DNA of 13,685 bases, taken from the NCBI GenBank assembly GCA_041557595.1, contig JBFFGE010000126.1:1-13685 (forward strand), in the 5' to 3' direction. The translations under genes and the position numbers were made by a program. Every line of letters starts with the position of its first letter. Within the stretch, counting starts at the first letter, position 1. Below the pieces are notes generated by a model that made no database searches, had not been told where the DNA came from, and saw nothing but the letters and a program-made list of their open reading frames with translations. Source of the DNA: JAOTYV01 sp041557595. GTDB lineage: Bacteria > Pseudomonadota > Alphaproteobacteria > UBA8366. Below are positions 1 through 7,251 of the stretch, piece after piece.

Positions 1-82
1 CCGAAACGGTTCGCGACGACGTATTTGCGTAAAAACCAAGAGATAGACCAATTCACATGCGTCAATATGAAAAAGAAATGGT

Positions 83-1057
83 CTAGTCGCCGGCGCGTTG
101 GCGCCGAGCATCCGCGAACATCATGTCGAACACCAGATCGCGGCACGCGTCCGGCCGTTCGCAGACCATCATGTGCCCGCTGTTCGGAACCACGGCGAAC
201 CGGCTGCCGGAAACCCGGGCGGCGACATCGCCGGCAACCGCCGTCACCCATCGCGCCGAGGTCGTGCCGGGATCGGGGATGGATGGATCGCCGCCGACGA
301 AGTGGGCCGGAAAGGGAAAGTCCGGCAGGCCGTCCCAAACCCGGGTGGTGTGCACCGATCGAAAGAACGCCGCTTCCACGCGGGGTGCGCAGGCGAGCAC
401 ATAGTCGTCTCCGTCGGGCCGCAATGTGGCCTGGCAATGGGCGGCGAGCATCTCCGGGTCGAACTTCGAGAAGGCGCCATGGGTGGCCAGCTTGCCCGCA
501 AAATCCGTGGGCGATCGCCAGCGCGCGCGGCGCCGCTCGGTGAGCTGCGCGCGCTCGGCGGAGTTTTCCATGGCGTCACGATGGCGGGGATGATCGGGCC
601 CGATCATGATCGGCGGCTCGAACAGCGTCATGCCGATCCAGGGTACCGCGCGCTCCCGATTGCCCAGATGCAGGGCGGCGGCGCCGGAAATCGAGTGGGC
701 GGCATAATAAACCGGCGCCCCGTTTTCGCGCCGGCCGATGGCGTCCGTCACCGCCGCCAGGTCGTCCGCCTGGGTAGCGAGCGTGACCGAGGTATCCAGC
801 GGCTCCGGCGGCGTGTCCGAGCCGCCATGGCCGCGGGCGTCGAAGGCGTAGACGACCGCGCGGCGCGCCAGCATTTCGAACCAGGGCAGGTAGGACCCGG
901 CAGCCATCCCGGTGGCGTGACCGCACAGCAGGACCGGCCCGGGTCCGGATGACGTCAACCGGTACACGGACAGCGCAACGCCGCCGGCCCCCGGCACGAA
1001 AAACCGGTCCGCCTTCGCCTCGGGGATGGAGCGATGCGGCACCGTGCCGCGGGACAC
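83..1057 (-). CDS. alpha/beta hydrolase fold protein, substrate unknown
   Basis: A 324-residue protein with the alpha/beta hydrolase order of motifs. An oxyanion-hole-like CGHATG lies near residue 45, the strand-turn segment FDARGHGGSD is at 72-81, the nucleophile elbow AHSISG puts Ser122 at the tip, GGDPSIPD near 255-261 may supply the acid, and NSGHMM places the catalytic His at 295. The elbow has Ala where the usual G-x-S-x-G has its first Gly. No signal peptide or membrane segment is visible, so it is probably cytosolic. The start is GTG at 1057, one base after the TAA of the PuuD-like gene upstream, which implies co-transcription and translational coupling; I see no strong Shine-Dalgarno. 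The substrate cannot be read from the sequence; an esterase, lactonase or C-C hydrolase is equally possible. Positions 1-82 beyond its stop hold no gene that I can see. Confidence 0.85.
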   Translation of the reverse strand: MSRGTVPHRSIPEAKADRFFVPGAGGVALSVYRLTSSGPGPVLLCGHATGMAAGSYLPWFEMLARRAVVYAFDARGHGGSDTPPEPLDTSVTLATQADDLAAVTDAIGRRENGAPVYYAAHSISGAAALHLGNRERAVPWIGMTLFEPPIMIGPDHPRHRDAMENSAERAQLTERRRARWRSPTDFAGKLATHGAFSKFDPEMLAAHCQATLRPDGDDYVLACAPRVEAAFFRSVHTTRVWDGLPDFPFPAHFVGGDPSIPDPGTTSARWVTAVAGDVAARVSGSRFAVVPNSGHMMVCERPDACRDLVFDMMFADARRQRAGD

Positions 1058-1058
1058 G

Positions 1059-1853
1059 TTAGGCGGCTCTGATCGACGCGGCGCCGGCGTCGCGGCGTTC
1101 CATGCGCGCGCGGCAGGCGGCTGCGAAGGCCGAGAACATTTCTTCCGAAAGCGGCGCTTCGAAGGGCACCGGATGTTCCGGGTGCCACTGCACGCCGAGC
1201 ACGAATGCCTTGGCGCCGGGAATGCTGACCGCCTCGATCACGCCGTCATCGCTGATCGCCTCGACGAACAACCCGTCCGCCGGCCGGTCGATCGCCTGGG
1301 CATGCAGGGAATTGACCATCACCTCGCCGCCCCGGCCGTTCAGCTTTTCCAGCAGGCCGCCCGGCTGCAGGGTGATCGGATGCCGCGCCCGGTAGCGCTG
1401 CTCCGGCGTGAGCGTCCGGTTCATGCGGTGTTCGTTCTTGCCGGGCAGTTCGTGCACGTTCTGATGCAGCGACCCGCCGAGCGCCACGTTCAATTCCTGG
1501 ATGCCCCGGCATACCGCAAAAAGCGGTACGCCGTGCTCAACCGCAAGCCGGATCAACGGCAAGGTCGTGGCGTCGCGGTCGGGATCGTGCTTGGTGCCCG
1601 TGCGGCTGGATTCGCCATCGTACAGATGCGGTTCCACATTCGATCCGGCGCCGGTCAGGAAGACCCCGTCGAGACGGTCCAGCAATGTCTTGAAACACGC
1701 GACCTCGCCCGTCGCGGGAATCAGCAAAGGCAGGCAACCGGCGCCGTCGACCAGGCTGGATACATATTTCGCGCCGACGCGATGGGCCGGCCGGCCATCG
1801 ATCATGACCGCGCAGGCCGGGACGCCGACAATGGGACAGGGCTGTTTACTCAT
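1059..1853 (-). CDS. gamma-glutamyl-gamma-aminobutyrate hydrolase family protein (peptidase C26, PuuD-like)
   Basis: A 264-residue class-I glutamine amidotransferase-like hydrolase. The nucleophile is Cys115 in FAVCRGIQELNVALGG, with His224 and Glu226 in VQWHPE; spacing and total length match PuuD-type enzymes, which cut the gamma-glutamyl amide of gamma-glutamyl-GABA in putrescine breakdown. The start motif PIVGVPAC and the NSLHAQAI segment near 181-188 also fit the family. No other putrescine-pathway gene is nearby, so the true substrate may be another gamma-glutamyl compound. The start is ATG at 1853; no good Shine-Dalgarno precedes it, and a small terminator-like hairpin lies immediately upstream (1859-1880). 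The gene sits 57 bases behind lolA and 1 base ahead of the alpha/beta hydrolase. Family assignment is firm, substrate is not. Confidence 0.9.
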   Translation of the reverse strand: MSKQPCPIVGVPACAVMIDGRPAHRVGAKYVSSLVDGAGCLPLLIPATGEVACFKTLLDRLDGVFLTGAGSNVEPHLYDGESSRTGTKHDPDRDATTLPLIRLAVEHGVPLFAVCRGIQELNVALGGSLHQNVHELPGKNEHRMNRTLTPEQRYRARHPITLQPGGLLEKLNGRGGEVMVNSLHAQAIDRPADGLFVEAISDDGVIEAVSIPGAKAFVLGVQWHPEHPVPFEAPLSEEMFSAFAAACRARMERRDAGAASIRAA

Positions 1854-1858
1854 GCGTC

Positions 1859-1880
1859 AAAAATGGCATTGCGCCAATGC
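1859..1880 (-). terminator. weak terminator- or attenuator-like hairpin between lolA and the PuuD-like gene
   Basis: Read on the minus strand, GCATTG and CAATGC (1880-1866) form a 6-bp stem with the 3-base loop GCG, followed by C-A and a run of five T (1863-1859). It lies in the 57-base lolA to PuuD-like gap and ends 5 bases before the PuuD-like ATG. The stem is short, so it may be only a partial stop or may act on the translation start. Confidence 0.3.
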
Positions 1881-1910
1881 GGCGGCAACCCCCTTTCCGG
1901 GTGATTTCTG

Positions 1911-2591
1911 CTATTCCGGCGTCGTTTTGTCCGGCTGTTCGACGAACTTGAACAGTTTCGCGGGAAGCTTTCCGCCGAAGCGGGTGTTCTGCAGGGTGAT
2001 TTGCGTGTGGTTGTCCTGACTGTCGCGGATCGTCCATTTCCGCAATTCCAGCGGCCGGTCGGTAAACGTCAACGTGATCTCGCCCAATTCCGGATTGTCC
2101 CGGGTGACCATGCTGATTTGCATCAGCCCGGTCTCGCTCTGGAAGCCGGTAATTTTCAGGCCGCCCTGAAAGGAAATGTTCTTCTGGACGAGGAATTGCG
2201 CCGGCGTCTTGACCAGCGGCAGGACGTTGGTTTCCTTCAATTCGCGGTCGACATGGTAGAACCAGATGCCGTTGGCGATCAGGATATGGGGCACCGGCGC
2301 ATCGTATTCGAAGCGGAACTTGCCGGGCCGGCTCACATACAGGTCGCCCTGCCATGCGGAGCCGTCCGGATTGACCTGGATAAAGCGCGACCGCATGGTC
2401 TTGATGCGGTTGAGATAGCCCTCGATCCGGCCGATCGCTTCCGAATCCTGCGCCCTCGGCGGGGGAGGGGGGATCGTATCGGCGCCGGCGCCCGGCGCGA
2501 GCACGAGCAGCGCCGCGCCCAGCGCCGCCAAGACGGCGACACGGCGGGCCGCGTCAATGGCTGCCGATAAGGATTTCACGTTTTCCCACAT
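1911..2591 (-). CDS. lolA: outer membrane lipoprotein carrier protein LolA
   Basis: Periplasmic chaperone that takes lipoproteins from the LolCDE transporter and carries them to the outer membrane receptor. With the ATG at 2591 the protein has 226 residues. A basic N-terminus (AARR at 14-17) and a hydrophobic run at about 18-33 end in GAGA/DT near residue 37, a typical signal peptide; a proline stretch (41-45) follows. The mature part shows the family hallmarks: MRSRFIQVNPDGSAWQGDLY (66-85) and RPGKFRFEYDAP (88-99), then beta-rich sequence to the end. The first 38 bases overlap the 3' end of ftsK. A GTG at 2579 (codon 5) would also leave an intact signal peptide, so the exact start is uncertain. 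The ftsK-lolA order is common in alphaproteobacteria. Confidence 0.93.
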   Translation of the reverse strand: MWENVKSLSAAIDAARRVAVLAALGAALLVLAPGAGADTIPPPPPRAQDSEAIGRIEGYLNRIKTMRSRFIQVNPDGSAWQGDLYVSRPGKFRFEYDAPVPHILIANGIWFYHVDRELKETNVLPLVKTPAQFLVQKNISFQGGLKITGFQSETGLMQISMVTRDNPELGEITLTFTDRPLELRKWTIRDSQDNHTQITLQNTRFGGKLPAKLFKFVEQPDKTTPE

Positions 2592-4920
2592 GATTGGCGG
2601 GGCCGACGACCCCTTCTTTCTCCATTCGTTCGACGATTCGCGCCGCGCGGTTATACCCGATTTGCAGGTGGCGTTGAATGAAACTGGTCGAGGCCTTTTG
2701 CTCCTGCGCCACCAGCGCGACCGCACGATCGTATAGTTCGTCCCCGGATTCTCCGCTGCCGCCGCCGTCCAGGGTGAGGGCCATTTCGCCGTCGTCTTCG
2801 GTAACGGCGTCGATATAGATGGGGTCGGCCTGGGATTTCAGGAAGTTCGCGACTTGCTCGACCTCGCCGTCATCGACGAAGGGTCCGTGTACGCGGGTGA
2901 TTCGTCCGCCGCCGGCCATGTGCAGCATGTCGCCCTGGCCGAGCAGCTGTTCGGCGCCCTGTTCGCCGAGAATGGTGCGGCTGTCGATTTTCGACGTAAC
3001 CTGGAAACTGACCCGGGTCGGAAAGTTCGCCTTGATGGTGCCGGTGATGACGTCGACCGATGGGCGCTGCGTCGCCATGATCAGGTGGATCCCGGCGGCG
3101 CGCGCCATTTGCGCGAGACGCTGGATCGATGCCTCGATGTCCTTGCCGGCGACCAGCATGAGGTCGGCCATTTCGTCCACCACCACCACGATATAGGGCA
3201 GCGGCACCAGATCGAGCGGCTGTTCCTCGATAATCGGCTTCCCGGTCTCCGCGTCGAACCCGGTCTGGACCTTGCGGATGATCTCTTCGCCCTTGCGCGC
3301 GGCTTCCGCGATGCGCCGGTTGTATCCCTCGATGTTGCGGACGCCGAGCTTGGACATCGACTGATAGCGCTCTTCCATCTCCCGCACGGTCCATTTCAGC
3401 GCCACCACCGCCTTGCGCGGATCGGTAACCACCGGGGCGATGAGATGGGGAATGTCGTCATAGACCGACAGTTCGAGCATCTTCGGGTCGATCAGGATGA
3501 GTTTGCAGGCGTCGGGGCTGTGCCGGTACAGCAGCGACAGGATCATCGCGTTGAGGCCGACCGACTTGCCCGACCCGGTCGTGCCGGCGATCAGCAGATG
3601 CGGCATGCGCGCCAGGTCGGTGATGACCGCGCCGCCGCCGATATCCTTGCCGAGCACCAGCGGCAGCTTGCCGGCTGCCTTTTCATAATCGCGCGATGCC
3701 AGCAGCTCGCGCAGGTATACGGTCTCGCGGCGCTGGTTCGGCAGTTCGATGCCGATGACATTGCGGCCCGGGATCACCGCAATTCGCACCGAAACCGAAC
3801 TCATCGAGCGGGCGATATCGTCGGACAGGCCGATGACGCGGCTCGTCTTGGTGCCGGGCGCCGGCTCCAGTTCGTACAATGTGACGACGGGTCCCGGGCG
3901 CACCTTGACGACTTCGCCGCGCACACCGAAATCCTCGAGCACGCCTTCCAGAAGCCGGGCGTTTTGATGCAGCGCCTCTTCGTTGACGGCGCGCGCATCG
4001 GCGGGAACTTCCGGAACTTCTTCGAGCAGCTCCAGCGGCGGCAGGTCGATTCCGGAATCGGTGCGGGGCAGATCCAGTTTGCGCTGGCGCGCGGCGACCG
4101 CCCGTTTGCTCGGTTTGGTCCGCACGCCGGGCGTTTCCACCAAATCGTCCATGCGCCGCTCGGGCTGGCGCACGGAAGGCCTTTCCGCCGGTGCGTCGGC
4201 TTTGGTCGGCAGCAGCGGTTCCTTGCGTTTGGTCCGTTTGGTGTTCACCGCCTTGGCCGCCTTCGGGCGCGGCCGGAAAAACATGAACGGCCACCGCACG
4301 GTCCGGCCGACGGCGCTGGCCGCGCCGTTCAGGATGGCGCCGGCGCGCTGCCATTCCTCGGTGCTGTAGCCGAGCACGTAGTACATCAACACGCCGGTTG
4401 CGCCGCCGAGGATCGCGAACACCCAGCCGCCATCGACGGTCAGACGCAAGAGCGCAAAGCCCTCGATCAGGCGCGACAACAAGAGTTTTCCGACGAACCC
4501 GCCCATCCCCGAATCCAGCGGCCAGGCCCGCGGACGATCGAGCGCCGCGACCGCGACGGAAGCGGCGAGCAGCGCGAGCGGCAACAGGGCGACGCGCAAC
4601 AGCGGCACCGGTATCCCGTGCCGGCGCAGCAGCCGAACGCCCCACGCCCCCAGGACCGGCACGATCAATGCGCTGGCAAGCCCGAGCGTTTGCAACAGCA
4701 TGTCGCTCACCATGGCGCCGAGCGGCCCCATTAGATTGGCGACATGCCGTGTGCTCGCGGTGTTGAAGGAAGGATCCGAAGGGCGATAGGTCACCAGCGC
4801 CAGAAACAGCGCCACGGCCGACAGGAACAGCACGAGTCCCAACAGTTCGACGGCCCTGCGGCGCAGGAACTCGGCCGCGCCGGGCGGTAGAAAAGCGGTT
4901 TTTCGACTTGCCGTCGCCAT
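2554..4920 (-). CDS. ftsK: DNA translocase FtsK
   Basis: Septum-anchored ATPase that pumps the terminus region of the chromosome during division and activates dimer resolution. The 788 residues contain an N-terminal membrane domain (hydrophobic segments about 24-45, 63-95, 104-127 and 142-184), a short basic and proline-containing linker (about 215-300), the motor, and a C-terminal gamma winged helix (about 727-788, ELYDRAVALV to REILI) that reads KOPS-type sites. Walker A is GTTGSGKS at 446-453, Walker B is YIVVVVDEMADLM at 576-588, and MATQRPSVDVITGTIKANFP (615-634) is a family signature. Length is normal for alphaproteobacteria, with a much shorter linker than in E. coli. The ATG at 4920 is supported by GAGGAG four bases upstream (4925-4930). 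It probably shares a transcript with lolA; its promoter may lie more than 280 bases upstream. Confidence 0.98.
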   Translation of the reverse strand: MATASRKTAFLPPGAAEFLRRRAVELLGLVLFLSAVALFLALVTYRPSDPSFNTASTRHVANLMGPLGAMVSDMLLQTLGLASALIVPVLGAWGVRLLRRHGIPVPLLRVALLPLALLAASVAVAALDRPRAWPLDSGMGGFVGKLLLSRLIEGFALLRLTVDGGWVFAILGGATGVLMYYVLGYSTEEWQRAGAILNGAASAVGRTVRWPFMFFRPRPKAAKAVNTKRTKRKEPLLPTKADAPAERPSVRQPERRMDDLVETPGVRTKPSKRAVAARQRKLDLPRTDSGIDLPPLELLEEVPEVPADARAVNEEALHQNARLLEGVLEDFGVRGEVVKVRPGPVVTLYELEPAPGTKTSRVIGLSDDIARSMSSVSVRIAVIPGRNVIGIELPNQRRETVYLRELLASRDYEKAAGKLPLVLGKDIGGGAVITDLARMPHLLIAGTTGSGKSVGLNAMILSLLYRHSPDACKLILIDPKMLELSVYDDIPHLIAPVVTDPRKAVVALKWTVREMEERYQSMSKLGVRNIEGYNRRIAEAARKGEEIIRKVQTGFDAETGKPIIEEQPLDLVPLPYIVVVVDEMADLMLVAGKDIEASIQRLAQMARAAGIHLIMATQRPSVDVITGTIKANFPTRVSFQVTSKIDSRTILGEQGAEQLLGQGDMLHMAGGGRITRVHGPFVDDGEVEQVANFLKSQADPIYIDAVTEDDGEMALTLDGGGSGESGDELYDRAVALVAQEQKASTSFIQRHLQIGYNRAARIVERMEKEGVVGPANHVGKREILIGSH

Positions 4921-4988
4921 GTCTCTCCTCGCTCGATCCGTCAGCCGCCGCGCGCCACGGCGGGTCGTTCAAAACCGGCATGGCGCAA

Positions 4989-5016
4989 GGGCGCATTCCC
5001 AATGTAGGGAGCGCCC
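4989..5016. other. bulged inverted repeat in the ftsK leader
   Basis: GGGCGC (4989-4994) pairs with GCGCCC (5011-5016), and TCCC (4997-5000) with GGGA (5007-5010), leaving a 2-base bulge and a 6-base loop: ten pairs in all. It has no T-run on either side, so it does not look like an intrinsic terminator. It lies about 70-95 bases before the ftsK ATG and would be in the leader RNA if transcription starts at either candidate promoter. Confidence 0.45.
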
Positions 5017-5145
5017 GGCGATTTGCCAGTGCACGTATCGGGACGCCGCTTGCCGTCCGGCACCGCCGAGGGTTTCCGGAACAACGTCCGCGGCCGCCAC
5101 ATTACATTGGCGCCAAGTCGATTGGGGCAAGAATTCAGCATTGGA

Positions 5146-5164
5146 CGATTCGGCAACCGAATTG
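5146..5164. other. short stem-loop downstream of the candidate ftsK promoters
   Basis: CGATTCGG (5146-5153) and CCGAATTG (5157-5164) pair over eight positions (one G-T wobble) around a 3-base loop CAA. No T-run follows. It would be near the 5' end of the predicted ftsK leader. Its function is unknown, and it may be a chance hairpin. Confidence 0.3.
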
Positions 5165-5205
5165 CGACAAGTATAGACTCGAAATTTTTCAAGAAACCCC
5201 GCGGA

Positions 5206-5234
5206 AGTCTAGCGATGCATTTGATATTATTCAA
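5206..5234 (-). promoter_or_regulatory. candidate promoter for ftsK, proximal
   Basis: On the minus strand a -35-like TTGAAT (5234-5229) and a -10-like TAGACT (5211-5206) are separated by exactly 17 bases; with the preceding C the -35 reads CTTGAAT, close to the alphaproteobacterial CTTGAC style. The match is four of six at the -10. It points at ftsK, giving a leader of about 280 bases. Confidence 0.3.
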
Positions 5235-5248
5235 GCATGAACCGCTAG

Positions 5249-5278
5249 GTTATATTTGAGTTCTGGGCAGTATTTCAA
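5249..5278 (-). promoter_or_regulatory. candidate promoter for ftsK, distal
   Basis: On the minus strand TTGAAA (5278-5273) and TATAAC (5254-5249), each five of six to the sigma-70 consensus, are 18 bases apart. This is the better of the two candidates in this gap. It lies about 40 bases past the amtB terminator and would start an ftsK transcript with a leader of about 320 bases. Confidence 0.42.
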
Positions 5279-5310
5279 AGTTCTTGTTGCAAATTTGCGG
5301 CGGGACTTTG

Positions 5311-5345
5311 AATAGAAACGCCCGGAAGGGGATGCCTTCCGGGCG
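5311..5345 (-). terminator. intrinsic terminator of the glnK-amtB operon
   Basis: A perfect 11-bp stem (CGCCCGGAAGG at 5319-5329 with its complement at 5335-5345) closes a 5-base loop. Read on the minus strand it is followed by TTTCTATT (5318-5311). It lies 75 bases after the amtB stop codon, on the correct strand and at the correct place for a rho-independent terminator. Confidence 0.85.
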
Positions 5346-5420
5346 CGTGTCGAAATCGGCAACGGGACGGAGCGATTGGGGCGGCGCGCCCCGCTGCCGG
5401 GAATGTCGGATCTTCCGCGT

Positions 5421-6785
5421 TTATATGGTTTGCGACCCGGACCCGAATTCTGGATATGCCTCCATGCCGAGCTCGGCCTTGTCGAGGCCGATGACTTCGG
5501 CTTCTTCGTCGGTTCGGAGCCCCACCGTCATCTTGAGAACCATCCAGACGATCGCGCTGGCGACGAAGACGAACCCGCCGATGGCGGTAATGCCGATGAG
5601 CTGCGTCACCACCGATCCGCTGCCGAAGATGCCGACGCAGAGCGTGCCCCAGATGCCGGCGACCAGATGCGCCGAAAGGGCGCCGACCACGTCGTCGATC
5701 TTCAGCTTGTCGAATAACGGCACCGCGAACACCACGAGCGCGCCGCCGACGCCGCCGACAACCAGCGCGAGCGCCGGGTTTTGCAAATCCGGCCCCGCGG
5801 TGATCGAAACCAGCCCGGCGATGGCGCCGTTGAGGCACATCGTCAGGTCGATCTTCTTGTACAGCAGCTGTGTCAGACCCATGACGACCAGGACGCCGGC
5901 TGCGGCGGCAAGGTTCGTGTTGACGTATACGATCGACATCGCCGTCGCGTCGAGCGCGCTGCCAAGGGCGAGCAGCGATCCGCCGTTGAAGCCGAACCAG
6001 CCGAACCACAGGATGAACGTGCCCAGGGTCGCGAGCGGAAGATTTGCGCCGGGCAGCGGATTGACGGTGCCGTTCGCGCCATACTTGCCCTTGCGCGCGC
6101 CGAGAATGATAGCGCCGGAAAGCGCGGCCCACCCACCGGTGGAGTGCACCAGCGTCGACCCGGCGAAATCGGTGAAGCCCATCGCATCGAGCCATCCCGT
6201 GCCCCACACCCAGGAGCCCTGGATCGGATAGATGACGCCGCTCAACACGGCCACGAAGATCAGGAACGGCCAAACCTTGATCCGTTCCGCCAAGGTGCCG
6301 GACACGATCGATGCGGCGGTGGCGACGAACACCATCTGGAAAAACCAGTCGGACATCACCGAGTAGCCGTTCGCGTCGATCACCTTCTTGACCATTTCCG
6401 GCGTCGCCTTGTCGGCGGCGCCGATCAATGCCAGCTCATCGGCCGATGGGTTATAGAACAGGGTCAACGTCCCCATGAACCCGCCCTTCACGTCGGTGTA
6501 CATCAGGCTGTAGCCGATCAGATAGAACAGGATGCCGGCGAGCGAATAGAGCGCGATATTCTTGAGGCAGATCGCCGCCGTGTTCTTGGTCCGCACCAGG
6601 CCCGATTCCAGCATCGCAAAGCCGGCCGCCATCCACATCACCAGAAAGCCGTGCACGAGGAACGAGAAGGTATTGAAGATATATTTGGTTTCGTCGCTCA
6701 CCGCGGCGTGCGCTTCGCCGATTGCGGCGAACAGGCCGAACCCGGCGAGCGCACTCAGCGCGAGCCGATTGATCCATTTTTTCAC
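5421..6785 (-). CDS. amtB: ammonium transporter AmtB
   Basis: Inner-membrane ammonium channel of the Amt/MEP/Rh family. From the GTG at 6785 it has 454 residues: a cleavable signal peptide (VKKWINRLAL start, hydrophobic to about 22, cleavage near GEAHA at 23-27), then about eleven membrane helices. The two pore histidines are visible as His214 in STLVHSTGGW and His373 in SAHLVAGIWG. The C-terminal tail (about 422-448) has the GLRTDEEAEVIGLDKAELG pattern that docks on GlnK. The ORF can be extended to an ATG at 6821, but that start overlaps glnK and has only a poor ribosome site, while AGGGGAG lies 9 bases before the GTG. The gene follows glnK by 19 bases and ends at a strong terminator. Expression is expected to rise under nitrogen limitation. 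Confidence 0.96.
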   Translation of the reverse strand: MKKWINRLALSALAGFGLFAAIGEAHAAVSDETKYIFNTFSFLVHGFLVMWMAAGFAMLESGLVRTKNTAAICLKNIALYSLAGILFYLIGYSLMYTDVKGGFMGTLTLFYNPSADELALIGAADKATPEMVKKVIDANGYSVMSDWFFQMVFVATAASIVSGTLAERIKVWPFLIFVAVLSGVIYPIQGSWVWGTGWLDAMGFTDFAGSTLVHSTGGWAALSGAIILGARKGKYGANGTVNPLPGANLPLATLGTFILWFGWFGFNGGSLLALGSALDATAMSIVYVNTNLAAAAGVLVVMGLTQLLYKKIDLTMCLNGAIAGLVSITAGPDLQNPALALVVGGVGGALVVFAVPLFDKLKIDDVVGALSAHLVAGIWGTLCVGIFGSGSVVTQLIGITAIGGFVFVASAIVWMVLKMTVGLRTDEEAEVIGLDKAELGMEAYPEFGSGSQTI

Positions 6786-6794
6786 GTTTTTGGT

Positions 6795-6801
6795 CTCCCC
6801 T
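6795..6801 (-). promoter_or_regulatory. ribosome binding site that decides the amtB start
   Basis: Minus-strand AGGGGAG (6801-6795) lies 9 bases before GTG at 6785 and just after the glnK TAA (6807-6805). This favours the GTG start over the in-frame ATG at 6821, and the shortened product begins directly with a signal peptide. Confidence 0.7.
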
Positions 6802-6804
6802 GAA

Positions 6805-7143
6805 TTAGATGGCGTCGCCATCGGTCTCGCCGGTGCGAATGCGCACGGCCTTGGTGATGTCGAGAACGAAAATCTTGCCGTCGCCGATCCGTTCGGTGTT
6901 GGCCGTTGCCTGAATCGCCTCGACCACCGCCTCGGTCCGGTCGTCGGTGACGGCGATTTCGATCTTTACCTTGGGCAGGAAACTCACGGCGTATTCGGCG
7001 CCCCGATAGACCTCCGTCTGCCCCTTCTGCCGGCCGAAGCCTTTGACTTCGCTGACCGTGAGTCCCTCGACGCCGAGCGCGGTCAATGCCTCGCGCACGT
7101 CGTCGAGCTTGAACGGTTTGATAATTGCCATGACCAGCTTCAT
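6805..7143 (-). CDS. glnK: nitrogen regulatory protein P-II (GlnK type)
   Basis: A cytosolic trimeric signal protein that senses 2-oxoglutarate and ATP/ADP, is uridylylated by GlnD, and blocks AmtB when nitrogen is plentiful. The 112 residues match the family length exactly. Tyr51, the uridylylation site, is at the tip of the T-loop (RGAEYAVSFLPK), and Gln39 and Lys58, which bind the effector, are present; the C-terminal signature GDGKIFVLDI is at 88-97. I chose the ATG at 7143 because AAAGGA lies 8 bases before it and MKLVMAIIKP is the standard P-II N-terminus; an in-frame start at 7173 would only add ten unrelated residues. GlnK rather than GlnB is inferred from its position directly before amtB. 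Confidence 0.96.
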   Translation of the reverse strand: MKLVMAIIKPFKLDDVREALTALGVEGLTVSEVKGFGRQKGQTEVYRGAEYAVSFLPKVKIEIAVTDDRTEAVVEAIQATANTERIGDGKIFVLDITKAVRIRTGETDGDAI

Positions 7144-7225
7144 TCGAATTGTCCTTTCGCTCGTCGCTTCCAATGGCGAACCGCATCGGGCGCGGAGCGC
7201 CGGTGCGGTGGGTTCTCCTTGCCAA

Positions 7226-7251
7226 TATCAAGAACCGCGTATCAAGAACCG
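7226..7251. repeat. tandem repeat in the glnK upstream region
   Basis: The 12-base sequence TATCAAGAACCG occurs twice, at 7226-7237 and 7240-7251, a 14-base period with CG between the copies. On the minus strand the unit reads CGGTTCTTGATA. It lies 83-108 bases before the glnK start and overlaps the sigma-54-like element. It could be an operator for a dimeric regulator or simply a duplication; I know of no factor with this site. Confidence 0.6.

Larger units (their letters stand above)
4921..5318. other. non-coding region between ftsK and the amtB terminator
   Basis: About 400 bases with no convincing gene. The half nearest ftsK is GC-rich and carries two hairpins; the half nearest amtB (about 5160-5318) is clearly richer in A+T and carries two candidate minus-strand promoters. 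Short open frames on both strands (such as 5023-5259 plus and 4941-5234 minus) start with TTG, have no ribosome binding site and resemble nothing I know. I read the stretch as the ftsK promoter region plus a long 5' leader; an unrecognised small RNA is possible. Confidence 0.6.

Noticed and set aside
2854..4734. 626-codon open frame on the plus strand opposite ftsK
   Set aside because: It is antisense to a certain FtsK; the translation is rich in Arg, His and Gln with no domain, the usual shadow of a GC-rich gene.
3683..5002. 439-codon minus-strand frame across the ftsK N-terminal part
   Set aside because: It overlaps ftsK in another frame, is Arg/Ala-rich with no motif, and begins beyond the true ftsK start without a ribosome site.
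4941..5259. Small ORFs of 78-110 codons on both strands between ftsK and amtB
   Set aside because: No ribosome binding sites, the two examined in detail (5023-5259 and 4941-5234) begin with TTG, compositions are unlike the neighbours, and there is no family resemblance.
5781..6803. 340-codon plus-strand frame opposite amtB, and a similar 332-codon minus-strand frame at 5275-6273
   Set aside because: Both are low-complexity Arg/His-rich shadows of AmtB coding sequence.
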